From Chryseobacterium sp. ISL-80 (GTDB lineage: Bacteria; Bacillota; Bacilli; Bacillales; Cytobacillaceae): a stretch of DNA of 64,000 nucleotides. The notes below the pieces were generated by a model. That model worked only from the letters and a program-made list of their open reading frames with translations, made no database searches and was not told the DNA's origin. The stretch spans positions 372,001 to 436,000 of the forward strand of contig JAGGQZ010000013.1 of NCBI GenBank assembly GCA_018613055.1. Reading direction: 5' to 3'. This document shows, in pieces, positions 1 to 9,314 of the stretch. Made by a program: the position numbers and the translations under genes. Each line of letters begins with the position of its first letter. Positions within the stretch are counted from its first letter, which is position 1.

Positions 1-1190
1 GTTTCCCGATTATGTTAGTGATGCTCGGGGTGGTCTTTTATTTAACAATTGCCGGGGCCAATGTTCCATCTGCCAAGCTGGCTGAATTTTTTGGATGGAT
101 AGAAGGTTATGTCACCTTGTTTTTTGAAATGATCCATGCCCCTGAATGGCTTCATGGTGTACTTGTCCTAGGGTTCTATCGTGGCACAACATGGGTAATC
201 AGTGTCATGCTCCCGCCGATGGCAATTTTTTTCCCGACATTTGCCCTCCTAGAAAACTATGGCTATCTCCCACGAGTTGCCTTCAATATGGACCGACTTT
301 TTAAATCTGTTGGCGCTCATGGAAAGCAATCGCTGACAATGGCAATGGGTTTTGGGTGTAATGCAGCTGCGATGTTGTCAACGAGGATCATCGAATCGCC
401 ACGGGAAAGAATGCTGGCGATTCTAACGAATAATTTTGTACCTTGCAACGGAAGATGGGGCACACTGATTGTCCTTGCTTCATTGTTCATGGCTTCAGGC
501 TTCACGGGCGGAATGGCGATGGTCGTGACCACTTCGGTCATCGTGGGAATTGTATTGTTTGGAATCATCGTGACATTCTTCGTATCATGGGTCCTTTCAA
601 AAACAATGCTAAAAGGAGTTCCGACACATTATACACTGGAACTGCCTCCATATCGTAAACCGAAAATATTCGATACCGTGATCAGGGCTTCTCTTACAAA
701 ATCGCTTTCCGTGTTAAATAGGGCTGTAAAAGTCGCCGCACCCGCCGCCGTGCTGACATGGGTCTTCGCCAACATCGATATAGGCGGCACTAGCATCCTC
801 CTGCACATCGTTCACTTTTTGGATCCCTTGGGACAAATACTGGGGCTGGATGGATATATCCTGATGGCTTTCTTGATTGGCTTGCCAGCAAATGAAATCG
901 TGCTCCCCGTCCTGTTGATGGGATATTTATCAACAGGCGAATTGATTGATGTGGAAGGAATCGGGGATTTGAAGCAAATCTTCCTTGACCATGGCTGGAC
1001 CTGGCTGACAGCTCTCAATATGATGTTGTTTTCACTCCTGCATTATCCTTGCGGAACCACATTGATCAATATTTATAAAGAGACCAAAAGCAAGAAATGG
1101 ACCTTTATGGCATTCGCGATACCGACTGTCATCGCTTTACTCGTAACCTTTGTCATCGCGCAACTGGCAAATTTCTTTGGATGGGTGTAA
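1..1190 (+). CDS. feoB: Ferrous iron transporter FeoB, C-terminal part (5' truncated by window edge)
   Basis: This is the membrane half of FeoB, the GTP-driven Fe(II) importer. The reading frame is open to the left edge, so the N-terminal G domain lies outside the window and the first in-window ATG at 12 is not the start. About 395 residues are visible. They are rich in membrane segments and carry the Gate-type region with a conserved GFGCNAAA motif followed by a TRIIESPRER stretch, and then a second cysteine motif (NFVPCNGRWG), both typical of FeoB transmembrane domains. The C-terminus (FFGWV) is followed at once by a strong terminator. A histidine-rich membrane protein and a multicopper oxidase follow, so iron redox handling is a reasonable reading of the neighbourhood. 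Confidence 0.93.
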   Translation, partial: FPIMLVMLGVVFYLTIAGANVPSAKLAEFFGWIEGYVTLFFEMIHAPEWLHGVLVLGFYRGTTWVISVMLPPMAIFFPTFALLENYGYLPRVAFNMDRLFKSVGAHGKQSLTMAMGFGCNAAAMLSTRIIESPRERMLAILTNNFVPCNGRWGTLIVLASLFMASGFTGGMAMVVTTSVIVGIVLFGIIVTFFVSWVLSKTMLKGVPTHYTLELPPYRKPKIFDTVIRASLTKSLSVLNRAVKVAAPAAVLTWVFANIDIGGTSILLHIVHFLDPLGQILGLDGYILMAFLIGLPANEIVLPVLLMGYLSTGELIDVEGIGDLKQIFLDHGWTWLTALNMMLFSLLHYPCGTTLINIYKETKSKKWTFMAFAIPTVIALLVTFVIAQLANFFGWV

Positions 1191-1191
1191 A

Positions 1192-1241
1192 AATAAGCAT
1201 AAGGGCCTGCTAAGTGGGTTGGTCCTTATGCTTATTCATTT
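1192..1241 (+). terminator. Intrinsic terminator of feoB
   Basis: A 16-nt arm starting AATAAGCATAAGG pairs with GGTCCTTATGCTTATT across a 13-nt loop. A T-rich tail follows. It begins one base after the feoB stop codon. Confidence 0.85.
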
Positions 1242-1301
1242 TCCCTCGGCAGAATGGGTTTTGGGGTATAGGATAAAATAGTGAGACAAGGAGTGAAGCG
1301 A

Positions 1302-1823
1302 ATGTCCAAAGATGCTTTGTCAAAATGGATAAAGTTTGGCGGCTACATAGTTACTGCATTGTTTGCTGGTCTATTGATCCCAGGCTTCTTCACTGGTGAA
1401 ACAGATTTAATGAGCGAGCTTTACGAGAAGGTTGGATCAATAGCCGAAATAGGAGCAATCGCAGCCTTTGCACTCTGGCTGGCCAGAATCTTATTCCTGC
1501 AATTAAAAAAACGGAAAGTTGGATTTCTGAAGTGGGTCCAGTTAGCCTTCAAGCTTTTAAGAGAGCATCATACACTCATTGGCTGGGCTGCTTTTTCAGG
1601 AGCGCTTGCGCATGGCTCTTATTTTTTCCTGCAAACAAATGAAGAATGGGAAAGCATCTACAGCGGATTAGCGACATTGATTGGGTTTGCTTTCCTTGTA
1701 ACCTTTGGCTTGATCCTGGACAAGTGGGCCAAGGGGAAGAAGTATCTCGCGTATAAAAAAATCCACCAGGCATTCGCAATTGTGTTTGGGATTGCATTAG
1801 GTGCTCATCTCCTGTTCGGTTAA
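1302..1823 (+). CDS. Four-helix membrane protein with paired histidines (possible b-heme/ferric-reductase-like)
   Basis: I do not recognise a named gene. The 173-residue protein has about five hydrophobic segments. Histidines sit near helix ends in the second half: HHTLIGW, ALAHGSYFF, KKIHQAFAI and GAHLLFG. That spacing resembles b-type cytochrome or ferric-reductase-like membrane domains, in which pairs of His on two helices ligate heme. The ATG at 1302 is preferred over the in-frame GTG at 1281 because AAGGAG (1288-1293) lies 8 nt before it. It follows feoB in the same direction but behind that gene's terminator, so it is probably transcribed separately. Supplying reduced iron to FeoB is an inference from position only. 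Confidence 0.6.
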   Translation: MSKDALSKWIKFGGYIVTALFAGLLIPGFFTGETDLMSELYEKVGSIAEIGAIAAFALWLARILFLQLKKRKVGFLKWVQLAFKLLREHHTLIGWAAFSGALAHGSYFFLQTNEEWESIYSGLATLIGFAFLVTFGLILDKWAKGKKYLAYKKIHQAFAIVFGIALGAHLLFG

Positions 1824-1830
1824 GGTCTAA

Positions 1831-1860
1831 AAAAAAGACTCCAGAAATGTCCGGAGTCTT
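1831..1860 (-). terminator. Terminator of the multicopper oxidase gene
   Basis: Read on the minus strand, AAGACTCC pairs with GGAGTCTT around a 10-nt loop and is followed by a run of T residues. The stem overlaps the stop codon of the minus-strand gene. It sits 10 nt past the stop of the convergent plus-strand gene, but has no T run in that direction. Confidence 0.75.
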
Positions 1861-3391
1861 ACTCTTCTACCGTGAACTGTCCCATCATCCCGGAGTCCTC
1901 ATGCTCTAGGATATGGCAGTGATACATGAAAAGTCCTTTGTGATCAAATGTCGCTATCACCCTCACTTTTTCACCCGGTGAAACCAGAATTGTATCCTTC
2001 CAGCCGCGTTCGTTTGGCGGCGGGGGATTGCCGTCCCTGTCTAAAATTAGGAACTGGGTGCCGTGGCCGTGGAATGGGTGGGCCATGCCCATATTATTGC
2101 CCATCATGCCCATGCCTTCATTGGTGATTTCCCAAATCTCGGTATCATGAAGCTTGAGCTGCTCATCAATGCGGTCCATGTCCATTTGTTTGCCATTGAT
2201 CGTGACGTTTCGGCCCATCCCAGACATCACAAACTCTCTGGTGTTCGCGGCCATCGATTCGTCCACTTCAGGGATGTCTGCCAATTGCGAAGGAATCTCT
2301 TTTGGTCCCTTTTCCTCACCGGTGACGATAAATTTCATGAATGGCATCCCCTGGTCTGTCAGTTCGATGGTTTCTCCCTCTTTATATTTCGAAAAATCGA
2401 CAATCAACTCTGCCCGCTCAGCTGAACTTAAAATGAGGCTGCTCAGCTTTACAGGCTCTTCCATCAGACCGCCATCTGTTCCAATCTGGTAAAATTCCTG
2501 TCCATTGCTTAAAGCAAATTGATAGATCCGTGCATTCGAGCCATTCAGCAGCCTGAATCGAACCTTGCCCTTTGGCACTTCGACATAAGGATTGATGGCG
2601 CCATTGACCATAATCGTGTCGCCCTGAAGCCCCATCATCACATCATGCATGCCCAGGTCATATTTAAACTGACCGTTTTCATCGAGCTGCTTGTCCTGGA
2701 CAATCAGCGGGATATCGTTCACGCCATATTCGTCAGGGAGATTGAGCTTCTCACTTTCTTCATCATCGATTAAAAATAAACCCGCAAGCCCCTTGTACAC
2801 ATGTTCACCGGTTTTATGGAGCAGGTGGGGGTGGTACCATAATGTGGCGGCATTTTGTTCAATTTTAAACTGGGGATTCCATGTAGTGCCTGGCTGGATT
2901 CCGTTATGTGGCCCGCCATCATCCTCGCCATCCACTTCGAGCCCATGCCAGTGAAGAGTTGTCGCTTCATCAAGCTCATTTTTCACTTTAATGGAAACAT
3001 CGTCGCCCTTTTTGACTCGAATCACCGGCCCTAAATAATCGCCATTGTACCCAAAGGTGTCAGTGGACCTTCCTTTTAGAAATTCCATCGATCCTTTTTG
3101 CGATACAAGAGTGAATTCTGCTTTGTCCGGGTCAGGATTTTCGTCTTCAAGGATTGGCGGGATCGGCAGTGGCTTTTCTTCCCCTGAAAAAGAGTTATTT
3201 TTCATATCTTCAACAGCATCGGAACCGCCGCCCATCATGCCGCCATTACCCATGCCGCCGCCATTCATCATCCCGCCTCCCTGGCCAGGCATGTTTCCGC
3301 CAGCGCCACCGCTCATCATCCTCATGAAAAACCAACCGCCGCCAATGACCAAAACAATAAGAATGATTGCTGCTATGGCAACCTTTTTCAT
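1859..3391 (-). CDS. Membrane-anchored multicopper oxidase
   Basis: A three-cupredoxin multicopper oxidase that couples one-electron oxidation of a substrate (metal ions such as Cu(I) or Fe(II), or phenols) to reduction of O2 to water. All four copper motifs are visible: LHWHG, WYHPHLLHKTGEH, HPFHGHG and MYHCHILEHEDSGMM, the last giving the type 1 Cys-His pair. The N-terminus is one hydrophobic helix (residues ~4-22) followed by a Gly/Met-rich linker (~24-55), so the enzyme is probably tethered outside the membrane. I place the start at the ATG at 3391, which has GGGAGG 7 nt upstream, rather than the upstream GTG at 3424. About 510 residues is normal for the family. Neighbouring feoB suggests a ferroxidase or metal-protection role, but the substrate cannot be read from sequence. 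Confidence 0.9.
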   Translation of the reverse strand: MKKVAIAAIILIVLVIGGGWFFMRMMSGGAGGNMPGQGGGMMNGGGMGNGGMMGGGSDAVEDMKNNSFSGEEKPLPIPPILEDENPDPDKAEFTLVSQKGSMEFLKGRSTDTFGYNGDYLGPVIRVKKGDDVSIKVKNELDEATTLHWHGLEVDGEDDGGPHNGIQPGTTWNPQFKIEQNAATLWYHPHLLHKTGEHVYKGLAGLFLIDDEESEKLNLPDEYGVNDIPLIVQDKQLDENGQFKYDLGMHDVMMGLQGDTIMVNGAINPYVEVPKGKVRFRLLNGSNARIYQFALSNGQEFYQIGTDGGLMEEPVKLSSLILSSAERAELIVDFSKYKEGETIELTDQGMPFMKFIVTGEEKGPKEIPSQLADIPEVDESMAANTREFVMSGMGRNVTINGKQMDMDRIDEQLKLHDTEIWEITNEGMGMMGNNMGMAHPFHGHGTQFLILDRDGNPPPPNERGWKDTILVSPGEKVRVIATFDHKGLFMYHCHILEHEDSGMMGQFTVEE

Positions 3392-3657
3392 TTTTGCGCC
3401 TCCCTTTGATGTCATTTTATACACATTGTTTTATTTCATCCGTAATACCTCATACTGTATTTTATAAACACTTTTTTTAATTAAGCAACCGATAGACACC
3501 TTATCAGCAAAATATGCATTTTTGTGTAGTAGTCCGAACCAATAGGGAATGAAGGTGATCAGGAACAGACACAGACATCTGTTCAGTTTATGGATAAAAA
3601 CACCTAATGAGGGAGAAAGCTAAAAGATGATGAAATCCTATTATTAAGGGTGTTTAT

Positions 3658-4140
3658 ATGCCTCTTCCAATTTATCTTTCAATGGCAATCATAGTGATTC
3701 TTTATTTATTTTTCATGGAGAAACCGCTGAACTTTCTACAGAATGCCACTATATATATGGTCATTGTGTTTTTGGCGACACTGTTCATCACAATCGTGCG
3801 GATGGAACTTCATTTAATGGAGAAGTCCAGCGGTCATCTGGATTACATTTCATTTCTGCTTTATCGCAACCTGTTGCTGCCTGTGGTTGTCATGATTTTT
3901 ATCAATCATTACTTACAGCGAATATCGGGTGAAAACAAAGTTTTTCTTTTTTTCTTCATTTTATTTATCTTGGTTGGTCTGGATTGGCTGAACGACTATC
4001 TAAGGATCATTATATTTACCCGCTGGAACCTTTTTTACAGTGGTATTGTTAATGCCTTATACTTGTTGATTGCCCTTGGAGTCTTGAAGATGCTGCTGAA
4101 TATCAATGTCCAGGAGAGCAATAAAGATGAAAATTTATGA
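3658..4140 (+). CDS. Uncharacterised multi-pass membrane protein
   Basis: I do not recognise this protein. It has 160 residues with about five hydrophobic helices, few charged residues and a short hydrophilic tail (QESNKDENL). No catalytic or binding motif is evident. The start ATG at 3658 has only a weak AAGGGTG-like ribosome binding site. The 3' end overlaps the next gene by 14 nt, so the two are probably translated together. A 266-nt non-coding stretch before it separates it from the divergent multicopper oxidase gene and should hold both promoters. Confidence 0.65.
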   Translation: MPLPIYLSMAIIVILYLFFMEKPLNFLQNATIYMVIVFLATLFITIVRMELHLMEKSSGHLDYISFLLYRNLLLPVVVMIFINHYLQRISGENKVFLFFFILFILVGLDWLNDYLRIIIFTRWNLFYSGIVNALYLLIALGVLKMLLNINVQESNKDENL

Positions 4141-4615
4141 GGATGCTTTTAACCAGAATGAGTGGTTCATCATTGGCAGCCTCATTGCGCTGCATGGCGC
4201 CCTTTGGTTTGCGCCGAAGCTTTTCAATAAGCTGGAAACGATCGCCTACTACTTTTTTGGGGTTAATGTTGTCTTATTTTTCGATCATACCATCAGTGTG
4301 AAGCCGTGGGATTTTTATGATGTGAATGATCGTTCTGCCTTTCAGTTCATGGATTTCCTTAGTTATATAACATATGGGCCATACAGTTATTTCTTTATTT
4401 ACTTTTATGAAAAATACAAGATTTCCGGTGTTAAAGTGATTTTATATGTGTTGATCTGGTCGGCATTTTCAATGCTGATGGAATGGGTTGGTGTCCAGAT
4501 TGGCATGATGCATTATGACAAAGGATATAAAATGTACTGGTCTTTCCCCATTTATCTTTTTGTCCAAAGCCTGCTGCTGGCTTTTTATCACCTTGTTAAA
4601 AAGAATCGGAACTGA
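4127..4615 (+). CDS. Uncharacterised multi-pass membrane protein
   Basis: The product is 162 residues with about five membrane helices and conserved-looking aromatic and acidic positions (KPWDFYDVND, MEWVGVQIG, a C-terminal FYHLVKKNRN). Function is unknown. The arrangement faintly recalls the small CBO0543-type membrane proteins of Firmicutes, but I would not assign it. ATG 4127 is chosen because AGGAGAG lies directly upstream; the frame could be extended to 4106. It overlaps the preceding membrane gene and is followed 72 nt later by an ABC permease pair with its own strong ribosome binding site. Confidence 0.6.
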   Translation: MKIYEDAFNQNEWFIIGSLIALHGALWFAPKLFNKLETIAYYFFGVNVVLFFDHTISVKPWDFYDVNDRSAFQFMDFLSYITYGPYSYFFIYFYEKYKISGVKVILYVLIWSAFSMLMEWVGVQIGMMHYDKGYKMYWSFPIYLFVQSLLLAFYHLVKKNRN

Positions 4616-4687
4616 GGGGGGTACTGTCATATTCTTTAAAAATTTCATATAATTAGGAAGGAGTTCATATAAAGGAGAAATATTTAG

Positions 4688-5536
4688 ATGATTAAGACAA
4701 GTTTCATGCGTTTGACCCGACTCCTTGTCCAATACATAATAGGTGTGTTCATTTTTATTGTCATCGGCAGTCTGCCAATCCTCCTGAGGGATTTGACCTA
4801 CGATACAGAAGGTTATTTTAAAGGCATAAAGGACCTCGCCATTAAGGTTTTTACATTGACCGGCCTGACGTACGATGGCCAGCATGACATGCTGCCGGCG
4901 GTGATGGGCCGCTTTTCCTATTCGATGACCACATTGGGCATGGCCCTGATCGCGGCTGCAGCGGCGGCGTTCCTGCTGTCCTATTTGCTCGTTCTCTTTT
5001 TTGAAAAGCAAAAAGACTATATTTTAAGTTTTATAGAAATCATCCGGTCCGTTCCTGATGTGCTGTGGATGTTCCTGCTGCAGGCAGGGGTGATTTGGAT
5101 TTTTAAGACCTTCGGTGTGAAGTTCGTCCAGACGACTTCACTTGGAAGTGAGCATCAGGCTGTCCTGCTGCCGCTGATCAGCTTAAGCCTGCCAATTTTT
5201 TTGTTTTTGACGCAGGTTATCGTCCTTAAAATCTTTGAAGAGCTGGATCAGCAGTACATCTTGCTGGCAAAAGCGAAAGGCCTGTCCTATTTTTATATGC
5301 TGAATGTCCATGTGATTCGCAATATCAGCCAGGACCTGCAGGGGCATTTCAAGACGATTGTCTGGATGATGCTCTCGACGCTTGTCATGGTCGAATACAT
5401 ATTTAACCTGGACGGGTTGATGCTGTTCAATATCAAGCATATATCCGTCGAGCTATTCGTGTTTAGCTGCATTCTATTTTTTACACCGTTCTTCCTGATT
5501 TACAGACTAATAGATTTTAGAAGGTTAACACTATGA
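4688..5536 (+). CDS. ABC transporter permease, DppB/OppB-like
   Basis: An inner-membrane permease subunit of a peptide/nickel-type ABC importer. It is 282 residues with about six helices. A cytoplasmic coupling loop of the EAA type is seen near residues 185-205 (LDQQYILLAKAKGLS). The family usually has about 305-330 residues, so this one is slightly short. ATG 4688 follows AAAGGAGAAA at a good distance. The stop overlaps the start of the second permease by 4 nt (ATGA), so the two are translationally coupled. No ATP-binding subunit or solute-binding protein lies in the surrounding genes, so the substrate is unknown and energising subunits must come from elsewhere if the transporter is functional. 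Confidence 0.8.
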   Translation: MIKTSFMRLTRLLVQYIIGVFIFIVIGSLPILLRDLTYDTEGYFKGIKDLAIKVFTLTGLTYDGQHDMLPAVMGRFSYSMTTLGMALIAAAAAAFLLSYLLVLFFEKQKDYILSFIEIIRSVPDVLWMFLLQAGVIWIFKTFGVKFVQTTSLGSEHQAVLLPLISLSLPIFLFLTQVIVLKIFEELDQQYILLAKAKGLSYFYMLNVHVIRNISQDLQGHFKTIVWMMLSTLVMVEYIFNLDGLMLFNIKHISVELFVFSCILFFTPFFLIYRLIDFRRLTL

Positions 5537-6462
5537 GCAAATTGCTGAAAACGAAGAAATTCATATTTGGAGTCTCCTTTTTGTCGATCATTCTGGTTCT
5601 GAGCATTTTGAACACGGTTTTGAACGATGGGAAAATCAGGCAGGTCCAGTTTGTTTACAATGAAGATGGGACCCTGGAAAAGGCACCTCCGTATCCACCA
5701 TTGGATGTTTTTCTTTTGGGATCGGACATGTATGGCTATGACATGCTGCATACGGTCATTGAAGGGGCGAAATACTCGATCGGCATCGTCTTGATTGTCG
5801 CTTTTTTACGAATGCTCCTTTCGATTGTGCTCAGTTATTTTCTTTTCCGGGTGCCAGAGCGGATCTTCAATCTGCTAAAAGCGATCGCCGAGCCTTTGTC
5901 GTTTTTTCCGCAGACGCTGATTGCCTACTTCCTGCTGGCCACTGTCGTCATGTATACAATCAACGGCTTCCATCACCCTTTGTGGGTCAGGGTGGTCTAT
6001 GAGTTCATCATTTTGGTCGTGATCGCGCTGCCATCCTTGACCGTCCAGCTGATCGAACAAAAACGCAGCGTTTGGAGGGAAGAATTCATTGAATCGGCGA
6101 TTACGCTTGGAGGAAGCAAGCGCCATATCTACTTCAAGCACATCCTGCCGCAGTTGTACGAAGAATGGATTTTGATGTTCAGCCAGCAGTTTTTACAGGT
6201 GCTGACGCTGCTCGTGCATCTTGGCGTCATGCTCGTCCTCTTCGGAGGGACAATCATGGGCGAAGGTCCGCCTTCATCCGTCACACATGAGTGGTCAGGA
6301 TTAATTGGCCTGAACAAAAGATTCATGCTAGCTTACGAATGGATTGTCTATGTGCCGATCCTGTTTTTCGCTTTGACCGCCCTGAGTGTGGCAATGATCA
6401 ACAAAGCCTTGAGCGATTTTTTCAGTCATAAGGACATGGTGAGGAAGAACAAGGGGGCATAA
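5533..6462 (+). CDS. ABC transporter permease, DppC/OppC-like
   Basis: The second membrane subunit of the pair, 309 residues. It has one N-terminal helix, an extracellular stretch (LLGSDMYGYDMLHTVIEGAKYS), which matches the G(T)D..GRD..SR..YG motif region of OppC-type permeases in degenerate form, and then five helices. An EAA-like loop occurs around residues 190-210 (EFIESAITLGGSKRHIYFKHILP). The start ATG overlaps the stop of the first permease. A strong terminator follows, so the operon ends here without ATPase genes. The degenerate motif and missing partners set it apart from a standard oligopeptide importer. Confidence 0.8.
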   Translation: MSKLLKTKKFIFGVSFLSIILVLSILNTVLNDGKIRQVQFVYNEDGTLEKAPPYPPLDVFLLGSDMYGYDMLHTVIEGAKYSIGIVLIVAFLRMLLSIVLSYFLFRVPERIFNLLKAIAEPLSFFPQTLIAYFLLATVVMYTINGFHHPLWVRVVYEFIILVVIALPSLTVQLIEQKRSVWREEFIESAITLGGSKRHIYFKHILPQLYEEWILMFSQQFLQVLTLLVHLGVMLVLFGGTIMGEGPPSSVTHEWSGLIGLNKRFMLAYEWIVYVPILFFALTALSVAMINKALSDFFSHKDMVRKNKGA

Positions 6463-6556
6463 CACTTTTGTACTATAAAAATACCCCGTTTGATGCATAG
6501 TCAGCACCCAAAGCATTTGTCATAATAGTGTTCAACGAAACTCTTTATGAGTTTGG

Positions 6557-6608
6557 CCCATTCATTGGCTAGTGGCACCCCCATTCGGCCAGTGAGTGGG
6601 TTTTATTT
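6557..6608 (+). terminator. Intrinsic terminator after the permease pair
   Basis: CCCATTCATTGGC pairs with GCCAGTGAGTGGG (13 pairs, two of them G-U) across an 18-nt loop. TTTTATTT follows. Confidence 0.85.
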
Positions 6609-6675
6609 GTATTATAGAATCTCCCGTTATAAAATTAATTAACTGAAAATTCTAAAATAAGAGGGGGTGAAAAGC

Positions 6676-8523
6676 GTGAAACAAAAAAGGGAGAGATATG
6701 CAAAGCTGTTTATGAATTCAGTTACACTGATAGGCTGGATGCTCATCCTTTCTTCCTTTATAAAATTGGAGTATCCTGGCGAACCGGTTGTTTTAGCACT
6801 TTTATTTATCTTTTTACTGATTAGCGAGTACTACCCGATGCCGGTGTGGCGAGGGCATACGGCCATTACTTTCCCGGTCGTTTATGTGTTGTTTTTACTG
6901 TATGGCTTTTCCTACACAGCACTAGCCTATGCAGGGGCCGTCCTGATCGTCAATCTCCTGCACAGAAGGCCGCTCCGGACGGTATTGTTCAATCCGGCCC
7001 AGCTTGTACTCAGTTTTTATGGGGCTTCAGCCATGCTGCCGGTTGTGGAATCCCTCCTGGAAAAACTGGCACTGGAGCCGATTTTCCAGGGCATCCTTAG
7101 CTACTTTTTCCTGCTTGCTGTGTATGTCATCCTCAATAACCTGATTGTGGACCTTGTATTGCTTATCAGGCCACAGCCTTATTCCTTTCAGTTTTGGAAG
7201 CAAAAATCGCTTACGGAACTGAATAGTGCCGCAATTTCCCTGGTTTATGGAATCACCCTGTATGTTGTCGGCAGCCAGAATCGCGGGGAGATCGATGTAT
7301 TTGCTTATTTCTTCTTCTTTTCACCGCTTGTCGGGATTTCGCTTTTAAGTGCGACGATTGCCAGGCTGAAAAGAGAGAAGAATCGGCTGAAACTGCTTTT
7401 TTCGATCACATCAGAGCTGAACCAAATGCTTCCTTCCCAGGACTGGCTTTTAGCATTGAAGGGAAGCTTCAATGAACTGATTGGCGCGGAGGCAAGTATA
7501 TTATGGATCAAAAAGGAAGGGGATTGGGAGCTGAGTTTCAAGGATGGGAGGACACGTTCAGAATGCAGCCTGCTTCCTGACTCATTTACTGAATTTGAGG
7601 GGATGCGCCGCCCGGTGATTTACAATGACCGAAAGAAGGATGGCGGTGTTGCTGCTTCTTGCTTTGAAGAAGATGTGAAGGCATTCGTTTACTCGCCGCT
7701 GGTCATCGAGAACGAGACGATTGGGATGTTCATTGTCGCCCGCAGCCGGACCAAAAGCTTTGAGGACCATGATGTCCAATCGATTGCGACACTCTCCAAC
7801 CAGCTTGCGGTCATCATCAAAACGCGGATGCTTTTTACCGAAAAGGAAAAGCGGATTGTCCTCGAGGAACGGAACCGGATTGCCCGTGATATCCATGATG
7901 GTGTCGCCCAGACGCTTGCCGGAGCAGTGATGAAGCTGGAGACCGCCGGAAAGAAGTTCAACAAAAATCCGGAAGAGACGCGGAAGCTTGTCGATGAAAG
8001 TGTAATTGGCCTCAGGGAAAGCCTGAAGGAGGTCCGCGAGTCGATTTATGCATTGCGGCCATATCCGACGCAGAAAGCAACGCTGGCGGAAGCAATTCTG
8101 CGGAAAATCGAAGCGGTCCAGAAGGAATACGGGCAGGCAATCCAATTTGAAATCAGAGGGCAGGAGCAGGATCTCAGCCCGATGGTTGAAAAGGTCCTGT
8201 TCGATACCTTCCAGGAAAGCCTTCACAATGCCATCAAGCATTCACAGGCAACAAAGGTAGAAGTTCTCTTAAGCTATCAATCCGAGCATATCCTTTTGAA
8301 AATCAAGGATGATGGAAAAGGGTTCTCGCTGTTTCAGGCGATGCTGAAGGCCAGGAACCAGCCGCATTTCGGCATCCTGCAAATGAACGATGCTGCTGAA
8401 AAAATCAACGCTTCCTTGCAAATTGACAGCAAGGAAGGCACAGGGACGGAAGTAAGCATCACCGTTCCAAAAATGGGAATCGAGGGGGAAAGCAACCATG
8501 ATCAGGCTCATGCTAGTGGATGA
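6676..8523 (+). CDS. Sensor histidine kinase, NarL/DegS class, with membrane and GAF domains
   Basis: Sensor kinase of a two-component system. The first ~230 residues are about seven membrane helices. A GAF domain follows (~245-390), then a HisKA_3 dimerisation domain with the phospho-acceptor His near residue 407 ([12 protein letters not shown]), and a HATPase_c domain with N-box (ESLHNAIKH), G1 (DDGKGF) and a final GTGTEVSI. I choose GTG 6676, which is preceded by GAGGGGG at 8 nt; an in-frame GTG at 6667 sits on the ribosome binding site itself. Its 3' end overlaps the response-regulator gene by 26 nt. The GAF plus HisKA_3 arrangement recalls B. subtilis YhcY, but the membrane domain is extra. 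The signal sensed is unknown. Confidence 0.88.
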   Translation: MKQKRERYAKLFMNSVTLIGWMLILSSFIKLEYPGEPVVLALLFIFLLISEYYPMPVWRGHTAITFPVVYVLFLLYGFSYTALAYAGAVLIVNLLHRRPLRTVLFNPAQLVLSFYGASAMLPVVESLLEKLALEPIFQGILSYFFLLAVYVILNNLIVDLVLLIRPQPYSFQFWKQKSLTELNSAAISLVYGITLYVVGSQNRGEIDVFAYFFFFSPLVGISLLSATIARLKREKNRLKLLFSITSELNQMLPSQDWLLALKGSFNELIGAEASILWIKKEGDWELSFKDGRTRSECSLLPDSFTEFEGMRRPVIYNDRKKDGGVAASCFEEDVKAFVYSPLVIENETIGMFIVARSRTKSFEDHDVQSIATLSNQLAVIIKTRMLFTEKEKRIVLEERNRIARDIHDGVAQTLAGAVMKLETAGKKFNKNPEETRKLVDESVIGLRESLKEVRESIYALRPYPTQKATLAEAILRKIEAVQKEYGQAIQFEIRGQEQDLSPMVEKVLFDTFQESLHNAIKHSQATKVEVLLSYQSEHILLKIKDDGKGFSLFQAMLKARNQPHFGILQMNDAAEKINASLQIDSKEGTGTEVSITVPKMGIEGESNHDQAHASG

Positions 8524-9154
8524 CCATGCCGTACTGCGCGACGGGCTGCGCAATATCCTGTCTGTTGAAGAAGATATCGAAGTCGTCGGGGAAGCCATCT
8601 CTGGAGACGAAGCCCTTTTACAGGTGGAAAAATGCAAGCCGGACATGATCCTTATGGACATCAACATGCCGGCAAAAAATGGAGTGGAAGTGACAGGGAT
8701 CCTGAAAAAGAAATATCCACATATCAAAATCCTTGTGTTGACGATGCATAGCCATGAAGAATATTTTATGTCGGCGATCCGTGAAGGAGCGGACGGTTAT
8801 TTATTGAAGGATGCGCCATCCGACCAGGTCGTAGAAGCAATCCGGACCGTGGCCCGAGGTGAATCCGTCATCCATCCTTCGATGACGAGGAAGCTTCTCG
8901 CCTTCCACCAGCAAAAACAGACCGAGCAGGAGGACAGTACGCTGACGGAAAGGGAGAAAGAGGTGTTGCTATGTCTAGTGGAAGGACTAAGCAATAAGGA
9001 AATTGCCGACCGCCTGTTCATCAGCGACAAAACGGTTAAAATCCATGTCAGCAAAATCTTTAAGAAGCTAAATGTCAAAAGCCGCTCGCAAGTCGTCATC
9101 CATGCCGTCCAGCATCAGCTCGTACCAATCCCGCCGACATCGAGCGGATTATAA
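8498..9154 (+). CDS. NarL/LuxR-type response regulator
   Basis: A 218-residue response regulator and cognate partner of the overlapping kinase gene. The receiver domain (1-120) has the acidic pocket (VDDH), the phospho-acceptor Asp54 (ILMDINMP), Thr (VLTMH) and Lys (LLKDA). A LuxR-type helix-turn-helix lies at ~148-205 ([31 protein letters not shown]). An inverted repeat just past its terminator and ahead of the first protease gene is a candidate binding site. Control of the two downstream proteases is plausible from position but not shown. Confidence 0.92.
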   Translation: MIRLMLVDDHAVLRDGLRNILSVEEDIEVVGEAISGDEALLQVEKCKPDMILMDINMPAKNGVEVTGILKKKYPHIKILVLTMHSHEEYFMSAIREGADGYLLKDAPSDQVVEAIRTVARGESVIHPSMTRKLLAFHQQKQTEQEDSTLTEREKEVLLCLVEGLSNKEIADRLFISDKTVKIHVSKIFKKLNVKSRSQVVIHAVQHQLVPIPPTSSGL

Positions 9155-9189
9155 AGAGAGTCCTCATAAGGAGGGCTCTCTTTCTTTTG
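9153..9189 (+). terminator. Intrinsic terminator of the two-component operon
   Basis: AAAGAGAGTCCTC pairs with GAGGGCTCTCTTT around a 5-nt loop. TTTCTTTT marks the tail. It overlaps the regulator stop codon. Confidence 0.88.
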
Positions 9190-9210
9190 GATACTACTTT
9201 GGTAGTATCC
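9189..9210. promoter_or_regulatory. Perfect inverted repeat upstream of the first subtilase
   Basis: Arms GGATACTAC and GTAGTATCC (9 bp, perfect) flank a 4-nt spacer. The site lies right after the response-regulator terminator and 105 nt before the protease start. The ACTAC/GTAGT symmetry is the form NarL-class regulators often bind. It has no T run, so it is not an evident terminator. Confidence 0.45.
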
Positions 9211-9314
9211 CAGATTAGTACGGAGGTTATTATTTTTTAAACCCAAAGCAGAATGGTTTTTATGTAAATATTGTGGGAATATTAAGAAAAATAGCGAAGG
9301 AGCTGAAAAACTGA

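Noticed and set aside
3045-3467. Proline-rich plus-strand frame of 140 codons
   Set aside because: It is the antisense of the Gly/Met-rich linker of the multicopper oxidase; no ribosome binding site.
7582-8241. 219-codon minus-strand frame inside the kinase gene
   Set aside because: It lies opposite well-conserved GAF and HisKA_3 coding sequence and has no recognisable domain.
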